Assembly (NCBI RefSeq): GCF_019320115.1
Contig: NC_089587.1
Coordinates: forward strand, 83,934,384 to 83,998,383
Source of the DNA: Miscanthus floridulus
Taxonomy: Eukaryota; Streptophyta; Magnoliopsida; Poales; Poaceae
Length of the DNA: 64,000 bases
Direction: 5' to 3'
Shown here piece by piece: positions 36,351 to 46,553 of this stretch. How positions within the stretch are numbered: position 1 is the first letter of the stretch; each line of letters opens with the position of its first letter. The notes below the pieces were generated by a model. That model was not told where the DNA came from and searched no databases. It saw nothing but the letters and a program-made list of their open reading frames with translations. Position numbers and translations under genes: made by a program.

Positions 36351-36442
36351 TATTTGAATTAGTTTAGGGCCTCAAACATGCAATTTATACTCGGTTTAGT
36401 ATAATATATTGGGAACTAAAACGGAATCCAGACACAAGTGAG

Positions 36443-36515
36443 AGTGTGGTGTAGTGGTAGAGAAGGTACGTGCACAGCGGGAGGTCTCGGGTTCGAATCG
36501 CGTCGGCCGCGTAGC
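36443..36515 (+). other. tRNA-like sequence inside nested CACTA
   Basis: A box-A-like TGGTGTAGTGG (36447-36457) and a consensus box B GGTTCGAATC (36490-36499) stand 43 bp apart, as in a tRNA gene or a tRNA-derived SINE head. I cannot fold a convincing acceptor stem or anticodon loop, and no SINE tail is evident. It is most likely a captured, decayed tRNA or SINE fragment; activity is doubtful. Confidence 0.5.
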
Positions 36516-36837
36516 CATGAAATTCACGCGAAAAATGTCGGAGATGGGTGGGCGCTGGCCGGTGGGGGCCTCCATCGATAAAAAAAATTCCATTATTTTT
36601 TGGTAAAAATCCCATTTTTTTCGGGTTTTTTCAGTTTCAACTTTGCCGAGTGTCGGGCACTCGGCAAAGGCTTTGCCGAGTGCCCAATAAAAGACACTCG
36701 GCAAAGTTGGCTTTGCTGTCACTGTTTTTGGCGAGTGCTGTTCGCCGAGTGTTACACTCGGCGAACCATTTGCCGAGTGTTTTATGTATTTTGCCAAGTG
36801 TTTCGGACACTCGGCAAACTACAGGAGTCCGATAGTG

Positions 36838-36958
36838 GACTAAAGGAGGACCTTTAGTCCCGGTGGGTAACACCAACCGAGACTAAAGGTGCCTCCTGAC
36901 ATGCCACGATGGCCGGCACCTTTAGTCCCGGTTGGTAATACGAACCGGGACTAAAGGT
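36838..36958. repeat. 3' subterminal hairpins of CACTA A (inner part)
   Basis: CCTTTAGTCCCGGT and ACCGGGACTAAAGG pairs, including a hairpin at about 36918-36958 (CTTTAGTCCCGGTTGGT facing ACCGGGACTAAAGG). Confidence 0.8.
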
Positions 36959-37260
36959 TTTTTTTCTTTTTTCTTTTCTTTTCATTTTTTTGTTTTCTTT
37001 TCAAAATAGGTTTTCGAAGTCGTATTGTATGCTGCTAATTATACATTTATACACGCGTATAGTATGTTTCGGTTCAAGCACAATGAACGTATTAAATCAC
37101 ACAATTCAAGCATAGAAATATAAATATATATATATTTATTTATTTATTTATTTACATGCATGCATGCATATGTGTATTTTACATTATATTATTTCATGTG
37201 CATATATTACAAAAAGATTGCATTATAGTTGTTGTGATATTACAAGTTTCCTCTCATCCT
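36959..37260 (-). other. 3' non-coding end of CACTA A gene 2, with simple repeats
   Basis: T-rich, then (TTTA)n at about 37130-37154 and (CATG)n at about 37155-37168, then sequence leading to the stop codon of gene 2 at 37261. Nothing else seen. Confidence 0.5.
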
Positions 37261-39192
37261 CTAGCTTGGCTTCCATGGCAGTGTTGGGTCGAAGTAGAAC
37301 TCGCCCTTGGAATCGATGACCTGCTCATTAAAAAATCCGACTATAGACTCTTGAATTGCTTTGATTTGGTCTTGCCGTATGACCTTTTCCTCCAATCATC
37401 GAGTCTACAGGTTTGGATTAAAGGAAAATAAATTAATATATGTACATATATATATAAAGACATAGTAACACAATCAATAATAATAATTAAATGAATATAT
37501 AGTGTATTTTTAACATACTTTGAGTCTCTCTGTAGGAGTTCTTTGGGAGACCACCTTGATAAACTTGCAAACATAGTAACCACAGTAGTTGTTCCCCTGT
37601 TCCTGCCTCAGACACCACTTTACAAGAAAAAGATTTGTCATCCAATCTGGTGATCCGGTGAAAGCTATATGTTTAATTAATAAATATGATGCGATTTAGG
37701 GGACTTACTTTCAAAGGGATTACATTCAGTGGCGCTTTGCATTTTCCCATGTGTTACTTCTCAATAAAGGTTTTTCAAACACTGCCCAATAAAAAATTTG
37801 CCACGTCATCAGATATAGTTAATCATCATATTTGTGTGTATATATAGTTGCTAGAGATACTAAAATTACCTCTAGATAATATCTATCATATCTTGGTAGT
37901 CTTGTTGTGGTTTTCTCATCGAGTCATAGATTATCAAGTGACTTTTCACCAGATCGATGTCCATCAATATTCAGTGATTGCTGCATGTGTTTATAGGATA
38001 TAACGCATAACACTCATTAATTAACTAGAATCAACATATGAGCCATTAAGGATGATCGACATTATTAACACTCACTTGAAGTTGTAGGGAAAGAGTATAT
38101 CCTTCTTGTGGCGTTGGTTCACTAAGAAGTTCATGAGGTTACTCTCTGACTCAGACTTCCAATTAGTCTTTGGAGTAACTGGGTCTTTGAATACTATATG
38201 GGGATCAACAAAACCAATTTCATTGCAGTCTTCCTTTCTGAGCTCTGTCATTATAAATCTGCATATATATAGTACTTGTTAGGATAATTTATATGCATAT
38301 ATACACATATGATGAGTTTAATAATAGATCAAAAGAATTATTACTTACAGGCAATAGCAGCTAATGATAACTTTGTCCAGAGAGGTCAGGTGGCATAGTT
38401 GATGAAATTCTGCAAAGTCAACATACATAACATCATCGCCACGGAACCAATGTTTGTCTCTAATTCTGACACCAACGCAGAAGTCTCCATCGGTAGACAC
38501 CTGCATGTACCACTTGTTTAGCAGGTACATTTGCGTCTCCAGATCAGATAAGGCTTGAGTGTTGTATAGACTCTGGCCTAGTACAAATTTTTTCTTCCAA
38601 ATATCAACCTCCGCCGCACTCTCAATGTTTCCATCACCAAACATCTGGTAAAGGTCGAGACCAGTCTCATCAATAAATTCACCAAGGTGATCCAAATTGA
38701 CATCCGGAGGTATGTTTGCCTGATGCTTTAATCCTAAATTCGAACCATATTCATTACCAACAACTAGCGGGGGGACTGATTAGTGCGCTTGTTGTCCGAG
38801 TTGGGCAACTCCTTTCCCTGCCCGCTTCTTTTTCTGTGCCGCCTCAATTGACTTGGTGAGAGTGCGGTCATAGTCCGTTAACGTTGATTTGGACGGCTTA
38901 CGAGATTCCCGCTGTTGTTGCTGGTAAGAAGCCACCCTTTTTCTTAGAATATCTAGAGCTACGAAGAAGTACGGTTTCTCTGGGTTTCTCCTTGGTTCTT
39001 GATTCTTTTTAAGTTTGTCATAGAATCTAGACATATCTTTTTTATATGCATCAGTTCCTTCTTCCTTCTCTTTAGATATTATTTTGGGAATAGCCCTTAG
39101 TTTTACGGTGGCTTTCTTTGCCGGCGGGGACTGGTTCTTCATTTGCGGGGCTGGCCTCTTGCTAGGCTTCTTGGTAGGCGGGGGCAGGGGAG

Positions 39193-39295
39193 GCATTGGA
39201 GACCTCCTTGGAGGTGGTGGCAGCGGCATTGGAGACCTCCTTGGAGGTGGCGGCTATGGCGTTGGAGACCTCCTTGGAGATGGTGTGGATGCAGC
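39193..39295 (-). repeat. 36-bp repeat coding a Pro/Arg motif
   Basis: Three near copies of GGAGACCTCCTTGGAGGTGG spaced about 36 bp; the minus strand encodes repeated PPPPRRSPMP within gene 2. Confidence 0.8.
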
Positions 39296-39399
39296 CTCGC
39301 CTTCCAACACAATGTCATCGTACAGAGCACTATGATGATCTGGCGATTGAACAATTGGATTTAGGTTGGGGGAGGATCTGCTACAAAAAAAAGGAATGA

Positions 39400-39556
39400 C
39401 ATATTATTATGAGTAGATTGTTAATTATTTAAGCCAATACAAATTAATGATGTAGTGTTTGCGCCATATTATTATGAGCAGATTGTTAATTATTTAAGCC
39501 AATACACAATGACATATTATTATGAGCAGATTGTTAATTATTTAAGCCAATACACA
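39400..39556. repeat. triplicated 40-60 bp repeat in an intron of gene 2
   Basis: ATTGTTAATTATTTAAGCCA with flanking CATATTATTATGAGCAG occurs three times (about 39400-39450, 39465-39510, 39512-39556) in an AT-rich stretch between coding parts of gene 2. Confidence 0.8.
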
Positions 39557-41698
39557 ATGTCATCCACACGTACCTATGGTGAGGTAGTTCAGGAGGAGGT
39601 GGAGCCGACATCCCAGGAATGATGATGTAGCGCTTGCGCCATAGAATGAATGTCTTCTCTACTTCTCCTAGAGTCTTCTCGCCATCACCTCTAGGAATGT
39701 CAAGAGGCAAATCACTAAAACCTTTTTCAGCTTTATCTACCGAGATGGTAGCATATCCTTCTTGGATTATATTCCCATGAATCCTTGGTGTCTTGGTTCG
39801 GTCGATAGGATTAATAAGATCGATAGCCACCTTGATTGTGGAATTCCCCTTCAGAATGTGTAGCTCACACGATGTACAAGGTTCAATGATGTCATCCACA
39901 GGGAAGCGCAGTCCTGTGTCCCCTTGATTTGGTATCTCCGTGGAAGCGCAGTTGCTTTTCAACTAAACAGATTGGCTAATGTTGATTCCTGGCTCTGATG
40001 CCTGCTTGCTTGCACTCACTGCTATTTGCACTTTCCTTCTGATTTCCTCCTGCATTCTCGCTTCAAGGTTTTTTTTCCCGCTCCTGTGCTTCATGCACCG
40101 CTTCCTCCAACCTCTGGAGCCGCTGTGCCTCTTCTTCCTTCTTTCTCTGGCGGCTTCTGTAGGAAGGTCTGTCCTGAGGGAATCCATGCTCCCACGAGAC
40201 ACTTCCTTTGCCTCTAGTTCGGCCACCATGTTCAATAGTCCCGATGGCGTATGTCAGCTCATCCTTCTCTCTGTTGGGCCTGAAGCACCACTAGCAGTAG
40301 CTCTCTGAGCATAAAAACAATCTTTCTGCTGCTTCTTGCAGTCTTGCGCCATAAATGCACTTCCCTGTCTCCTGGTCCAGTGTTTCCCCATGAGCGAAAA
40401 ACCAATTCTTTGCACGTTCTCCCCACTCGAGTGATTCTGGTGTGATACCCTTGGTAAGAAGGTCTGCTTCCATTTTGTTCCACTTCTTAATGATAGTCGG
40501 GTAGCCACCTGATCCCAAGTTATGGTCGTATGTCTTCTGTTGGGCATTACATTGGTTCTTTATCACCCGACTCACACCCTCTTTCGAAGTCTTGTACAAT
40601 ACAAACTCATCCCAATAGGGCCTCTACTTTGAGATCGGGCCTGGGACAGTAAAATCTGGTGCTATGTTCTTCTTGACATACGTCGTGTATAGGTGTTTCT
40701 TCCAAGTCTAAAACTGGGTGGCCATCTTCTTCATTGCCCAATCCCTAACTCGCTCCTTCAATTCATCACCATCTATTATATCATCATAACCATCTGTTTG
40801 GAGCGTGAAATGTACCAAGACATCTTTCCAAATTAACGTCTTGTCACGATCGGAGACAAAACTGATATGAGGAGCATTGGTCTTCTTCTTCCATTCACGG
40901 GTACTGATCGGGAGCCGGTCCCATACAAGGTAACCACAGTGGTGCATGAATTTCATTTTATTTGGCCCCCCGGTTCGCCTGTATCCACATTGAACTCCGA
41001 GATGATGAAGCGGCCCTCCAATGGCTTTTTGGGACCTCGAACATTTTTACTCTTCGTTGTAGTTGTTGATGTCGATCTAGACGGCTACAAAACATAAACA
41101 TTATTTTTAATGTCATGAGCACACATAAGACATATGATAATATATATAGCTAATAATAAAAAATATATACTTGGCCAATATGTTGTTGCTCATTTTGTTC
41201 AAGAGCTAAGTACTGACTCCCGTCATCTGCATCCTCTTGCACGTTATTTTTAGCACCATCATCGCCGGCAACTTGAGTGCCAGTGTTGATCAAATTCATC
41301 ATCAACTCCTCCTCATCCATGTTTCTCGGGTCGGCCATCTAGCTTCAAAAAATGAAACCAATATATAGTACGTCAAATCTTAGCTTACATGCGTAAAATC
41401 TTCCACCGTATAAACCCTAAACCCTAAATGAGTAGGTTTTGATGGGTGAAGGTTGGTTTGTATGATAAGAAGAATTAGGAAGCGAGTAGGTTTTGGCGGC
41501 GGTCCCGCCTGAAACAAAAGGGGGGCGTCGCTACGCATTAGGTTTTATTAAATGGAAAATAGCGAGCCTCGCCTGAAAGAAAGGGGGCATCGTTGCGCGT
41601 CAAGTTTCTGAACACACCTCTTCAAAACACACCTCGCATGCCATATCCCTCGCCATCTCCAAACATCAGGAGCATCCTCTTCAAAACCCACCAAAAAT

Positions 41699-41890
41699 GA
41701 TCGAACGAGGGCAGCGTAACCCTAAACCCTAGGGCGAACGAGGGTGGCGGTGCTCCGCCGTATAAACCCTAAACCCTAGGGCGAACGAGGGCGGCGGTGC
41801 TCCGCCGTATAAACCCTAGGGCGAACGAGGGCGGCGGTGCTCCGCCGTATAAACCCTAGGGCGAACGAGGGCGGCGGTGCTCCACCATAT
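41699..41890 (-). repeat. 40-47 bp tandem repeat with telobox motifs upstream of gene 2 (CACTA A)
   Basis: GGGCGAACGAGG starts at 41732, 41779, 41819 and 41859 (periods 47, 40, 40). Units contain TATAAACCCTA and some AAACCCTAAACCCTA; another AAACCCTAAACCCTAAA is at about 41412. AAACCCTAA is the telobox, known in plant promoters and leaders. The array lies 360-550 bp upstream of the gene 2 start, probably in its promoter or 5' leader. Confidence 0.75.
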
Positions 41891-42497
41891 ACATAGAAAT
41901 GCATGGCGCTTATACATAGAAACGCATGGCGCTTATAGATGGCGCGTATACACTGGAATTTTTTTTGATCTGTTCCTTTGGCGCTTTCTTTCTTATAATA
42001 GTTAGCGCGACAGAGAATAATGCCTGTCTGAACACCGTGTGAAAATTAGTTAAGTATACGTTTGGGTTTGTGATCGATACACACATTTGTTGACATACGT
42101 ACGTACGTATGCAAGTGACAACCAACAAAGTTTTGCTACTGTATCAAAGCATGCACGTAGGAAAAGAAAACGTGAACAACATGTACGTACGGTTACCATG
42201 ATCGTGAACTTGCCTAAAACATGTGTTTCATGCATGGAGATGGAATAGGATCAGAGCAAGCACAGCGTACCTCAGGGCGGCCAGCGGTGTGGCCGCGCGT
42301 CTGGCCGGGGCGGCCGGGCAGCAGCTGGCACCGCGAGGTCATCAGCGCGCGAGGTGGCGTGGGGACCACGGACGCGCGCGAGGCGTTGGCGACGATCGAC
42401 GTCGGGCAGGGTGGCGGCAGCGTCCTCGATGTGGCGGGCGGCGTGGGCGTAGGGGGAGAGGAATCGGCGAAGAACGCAAGGAAGAAGATGGCACTAG
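41891..42497 (-). other. leader region between TATA box and gene 2 (CACTA A)
   Basis: Between the TATA-like box at 42498 and the telobox array; contains a GC-rich part (42260-42480) and an ACGTACGTACGT run at about 42097. Probable first non-coding exon plus intron by analogy with CACTA B. No gene supported. Confidence 0.4.
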
Positions 42498-42506
42498 TAT
42501 ATATAT
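42498..42506 (-). promoter_or_regulatory. TATA-like box for gene 2 of CACTA A
   Basis: TATATATAT directly downstream (minus strand) of the internal hairpin cluster; the same arrangement occurs in CACTA B at 62599-62607. Confidence 0.5.
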
Positions 42507-42517
42507 GCCATGCCCCT

Positions 42518-42790
42518 TTACTCCCGGTGCCATCCCCCCACCGGAAGTAAAGGTAGACCTTTACTCCCGGTGCGTGTTACCAACCGGGAGTAAAGGTCTC
42601 CTGGTGCAGGTTACCAATCGGGAGTAACCCGGTTGGTAACACGCACCGGGAGTAAAGGTCTACCTTTACTCCCGGTTGGTAATAAGCACCGGGAGTAAAG
42701 GTTTTTTTTGGCGGGCCACGAAACTGCAGGCCACCTTTACTCCCAGGTGGGCTTCCAACCCGGGAGTAAAGGTGGGCTGCAGTTTCGTTT
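42518..42790. repeat. internal TTTACTCCCGG hairpin cluster of CACTA A
   Basis: At least eight alternating CTTTACTCCCGGT / ACCGGGAGTAAAG motifs able to pair with neighbours. They are a variant of the terminal TTTAGTCCCGG motif (C for G at one position) and lie between the transposase gene and gene 2. Confidence 0.85.
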
Positions 42791-43242
42791 CCTGCGTGTT
42801 TTAAGCAAATTTTTTTAATAGAAATGCAATAGTCTTGTTAAATACGTAGTAAATTAAATAAAAGGCATAAAATTATTTTGTTAAAAATATAGATTTTCTT
42901 TTTCTTTATTGCACATAGGAAAAATCTATAACCTAACTTTTTTTATTTTTTGTTACAATTATAAAACATAATGTAACTAATATTTATTATTTCGTTAATG
43001 CAAAAATGTAGTGTTTAATTAAAATTATTAAAACTATTGGTTTTGGACAGGAAATTTGTTTTCACATCATTTTAACGTTAATATTTTAATTTTTCATCAC
43101 TCAATATCCTAATTTACCTTTTTGAGAGAGAAATCCCACCAAATCAAACATTGATTTAATTTGAAACATGACATAATAAACATCTGAATTCACAATTATT
43201 ACATAATATCTCAAACACACACTACATTAAATCACTATATCA
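42791..43242 (-). other. 3' flank of the TNP2 gene (CACTA A)
   Basis: AT-rich, no coding capacity seen; between the transposase stop codon and the internal hairpin cluster. Confidence 0.5.
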
Positions 43243-46200
43243 TCAAGTGGGCACAGCAGTGAACTTCTTCTTTACGTATGCCCCTTGGTTATGATCGCGT
43301 CGTAACCATGGAGTGTCCTCATCATTTACCAAGATGCTAGGGTCTTTGTTCACTTTGAAGGGCGGAATTCGGTCATCCTTTTCATAATCTTCTGACATGT
43401 CCGACTTGTCCTCAATTCCCACAATGACTCTTTTCCCTGAAAGAACTATGTGGTGCTTTGGCTCTTTGGTTGAGTCATTATCGTTTTCCCTCTTTTTGGT
43501 TTGGTAGACATATCATTGACATAGAACACCTAATTCACATCCTTGGCAAGGATGAATGGTTTGTCTTTGTACCCAATATTACTAAGGTCTACTGTTGTCA
43601 TTCCATACTCGTTGTCTACTATTACCCCACCTCCGGTCACCTTGACCCATTGGCACTTGAACAATGGGATCTTCAAAGTAGGTGCATATTCTAGTTCCCA
43701 TATTTCATCTATGCGTCCATAATATGTCTGCTTATTCCCATTCGGGTCTGTGGCATCTATGTGGACACCACTATTTTGGTTGGTACTCCTTTTATCTTGG
43801 GCTATTGTGTAGAATATGTTCCCTTTTATCTCGTACCCTTTGTATGTGACGATATGCCATGATTGTTGCATAGCCAATAAATACAGTTGCTCATGGATGC
43901 GCTCATCACCTTGACATTTTTTTTGCAACCAACCGCCGAAAGTTTCCATGTGCTTACGCGTAATCCAAGCTTCAGTCTTCCCTAGAAACTCAGATCGTAA
44001 GAGATCCTTGTGTGTCTCAATATACAGATCTACCAAAGAGTAGTTCTATAGAACTGTGTAGTGCGCTTTATTGAAATAATCATCATCCGTACCAATATAT
44101 GTTTTTCTCCCTAGTGTCCCCTTTCTACTTAGTCTCCCCTCATGTCTCGATTCAGGAACACCAATCGAGTCAAGGTCGGGAATAAAGTCAACACATAACT
44201 CAATGACCTCTTCTGTTCCATAACCCTTGGCGATGCTTCCTTCTGGGCGAGCACAGTTGTGAACATATTTCTTCAGGACTCCCATGAATCTCTCTAAGGG
44301 GAACATGTTGTGTAGGAACATAGGACCAAGAATGAAAATCTCCTTGACTAGGTGAACTAGGAGGTGTGTCATGATATCAAAGAAGGAAGGAGGGAACACC
44401 AACTCAAAGCTGATGAGACATTGCGTCATGGGACATTGCGTCATGAGAATGTGACAGTCATGGGACTTTAAGTTATAGAATTTCTTCTCTGGCACATTTA
44501 TAATACCCTTTATATTCGAGGAGAATCCAGATGGTACCTTGATGTTGTTTAAGCATTCAAACATGATTTCCTTCTCCTCTTTGCTTAGAGTGTAGCTGGC
44601 AGGATGTAAGTAATGGCGTCCATCATCTGTCTTCTCTGGATGCAGGTTGTCTCTTTCTCTCAAACAACGCAGGTCCTATCGTGCTTCAAATGTGTCCTTA
44701 GGCTTTCCATACACACCCATGAAGCCTAGCAGGTTCACACAAAGATTCTTCGTCAGGTGCATCACGTCGATCGAGCTACGAACCTCTAGGACTTGCCAAT
44801 AGGGTAGGTCCCAAAATATGGACTTCTTCTTCCACATGGGTGCGTGACCATTAGCGTCGTTTGGAATGGGTTGGCTGCCATGTCTTTTTCCAAAGATGAC
44901 TTTCACATCATTGACCATATCGAGTACATCCTCACCGGTTCGGTTGTGAGGCTTGGTCAGGTGGTCTGCCTTTCCTTTAAAATGCTTGCCTTTCTTTCTT
45001 ACAGGGTGATTTGTAGGAAGAAATCGACGATGGCCAAGGTACATGACCTTTCGACATTTTTCAAGAATACACCTCTAATATCACCGAAGCAATGTGTGCA
45101 TGCATTATATCCCTTGTTTGACTATCCTAAAAGATTACTTAGAGCAGGCCAATCATTGATTGTTATGAACAATAATGCTCGTAGATCAAAGTGTTCCTGT
45201 TTGTACTCATCCCACACACGTACACCTTCTTTATTCCATAAAATGAGAAGTTCATCAATAAGTGGTCTCAGGTACACATCGATGTCATTGCTAGGTTGCT
45301 TCGGGCCTTGGATGAGTATAGGCATCATAATGAACTTCCGCTTCATGCATAACCAAGGAGGAATGTTGTAGATACTTAGAGTAATAGGCCAAGTGCTATG
45401 ACTACTGTTCTGCTCTCCAAAAGGATTGATACCATCTGTACTTAAAGCAAACCTTAAGTTTCTTATGTCATTTGCAAACTCTAGAAATTCTATGTCGATT
45501 GCTCTCTACTAGGACCCATCAACAGGGTGTCTCAACATATTGTCTACCTTACGGTCTTCTTTGTGCCATCGCAACAATTTTGCATGTTCTTTGTTTCTGA
45601 ATAGACGTTTCAAGCGTGGTATTATAGGAGCATACCACATAACCTTGGCAGGGATTTTCTTCCATGGACGTTCGCCCTCAACATCACTAGGGTCATCTCG
45701 CCTGATCTTATACCGCGATGCATGGCATACCAGGCATGCATCCAATTTCTCATACTCTTTGCCACGGTACAGGATGCAGTCATTAGGACATGCATGTATC
45801 TTCTCGATTTCTAGCCCCATAGGACAGACAACTTGTTTTGCTTCGTAGGTAGTGGCGGGCAATTCATTGTCCTTCGGAAGCATCTTCTTTTGGATTTTTA
45901 GTAACTCTCCAAATCCCTTATCAGATACACCATTCTTTGCCTTCCATTACAGCAATTCTAGTGTGGTTCCCAACTTTTTCTGCCCTGCATCACAAGTTGG
46001 GTACAACAATTTCTTGTGATCTTCTAGCATCCGCTCGAACTTGATCTTCTCCTTTTCACTTTCACATTCTCTTTGTGCGTCACGAATGACCTGACAAAGA
46101 TCATCAGCCGGATCATCTTCTGTGGCTACCTCTTCTTCAGCTTCTCCCATTGCAGTATCATTGAAGCACGCACCATCGGGAATAATATCATTGTCGTCCC

Positions 46201-46471
46201 ATTGTTCTTCTTCACCTTCTTCCATTACAACACCGGTTTCTCCGTGCTTCGTCCAACAAATATAGTTTGACATGAAACCCGACTTGAACAAGTGTGAATG
46301 AAGAGTCTTTGAGCAAGGATATTCCACCGTATTCTTACATATGGCACATGGGCAGCACATAAAACCGTCACGTTTGTTTGCCTCGGACGCACGTAACAAA
46401 GAATGCACGCCGTCAATGAACTCTTGGGAGCGGCGATCAGCATTGTACATCCAATGCCGGCTCATCTGCAT
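43243..46471 (-). pseudogene. CACTA A TNP2-type transposase
   Basis: Starts MQMSRHWMYNADRRSQEF at 46471 (the second Met at 46465 matches the start used in B). An N-terminal transposase-associated domain (RDGFMCCPCAICKN with Cys pairs, SNYICWTKHGE) is followed by an acidic linker, the central TNP2/transposase_21 region (VWDEYKQEHFDLRALLF, MWKKKSIFWDLPYW, DVMHLTKNLCVNLLGF, ELVFPPSFFDIMTHLLVHL), and a C-terminal DUF4218/4216-type part (QDKRSTNQNSGV). It ends TGA at 43243-43245. Stops at 45947-45949, 45509-45511, 45122-45124, 44676-44678, 44046-44048 and 43530-43532 mostly stand where B has CAG. One base is missing in an A run near 45058 (coding strand), and about 150 bp are deleted near 44430 where B has extra residues. 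The intact enzyme cuts and joins CACTA ends. Confidence 0.9.
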
Positions 46472-46553
46472 TACATGACATAAATACCATATTAAAACCT
46501 AGATCATAATTAATTATTTATATAACATGCGTGCCACCACAAAAGGTACAAAT

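Larger units (their letters stand above)
35370..36837. mobile_element. nested non-autonomous CACTA, 1,468 bp
   Basis: Ends CACTACCGGAGACCGG and, from the right on the other strand, CACTATCGGACTCCTG; flanked by a perfect 3-bp target duplication GAC (35367-35369 and 36838-36840). Removing it rejoins an ACCGGGACTAAAGG motif of CACTA A. Both ends carry many TTTGCCGAGTG motifs in both orientations, often as hairpins around T runs (35385-35605 and 36640-36820). No transposase; the interior holds a 148-bp tandem repeat and a tRNA-like stretch. Confidence 0.9.
37261..41338 (-). pseudogene. CACTA A gene 2: En/Spm-type transposase with C-terminal Ulp1-like protease
   Basis: Multi-exon gene on the minus strand. 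Exon 1 (41171-41338) starts MADPRNMDEEELMMNLINTG and is acidic; GT follows it, and exon 2 begins after TTTTGTAG near 41086. Exon 2 carries RGPKKPLEGRFIISEF, then a plant En/Spm transposase-type region (about 40290-40600, YDHNLGSGGYPTIIKKWNKM, 'G.TPES..WGERAKNWF') and a charged coiled coil (about 39965-40150). A later exon (38780-39335) is Pro-rich, then Lys/Arg-rich. The C-terminus is a C48 (Ulp1-like) cysteine protease: the His box near 37975 reads H-stop-ILMDID (usual Trp turned to TGA), followed by IIYDSM, and the Cys box near 37565-37605 reads QGNNYCGYYVCKFI. It ends at TAG 37261-37263. Stops near 40708 and 40620 replace Gln. Likely role: binding the subterminal motifs and assisting transposition, with a desumoylase-like activity of unknown target. 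Confidence 0.75.

Noticed and set aside
36443..36515. Functional tRNA gene
   Set aside because: Boxes A and B are plausible, but I cannot find a paired acceptor stem or a clear anticodon stem-loop, and it sits inside a transposon.
41400..41820. Interstitial telomere
   Set aside because: Only single or double AAACCCTA units separated by unrelated GC-rich sequence; better described as teloboxes in a minisatellite.
42221..42627. Frames of 109 and 134 codons upstream of CACTA A gene 2
   Set aside because: On the strand opposite to the element's genes, running into the hairpin cluster; GC composition explains them.
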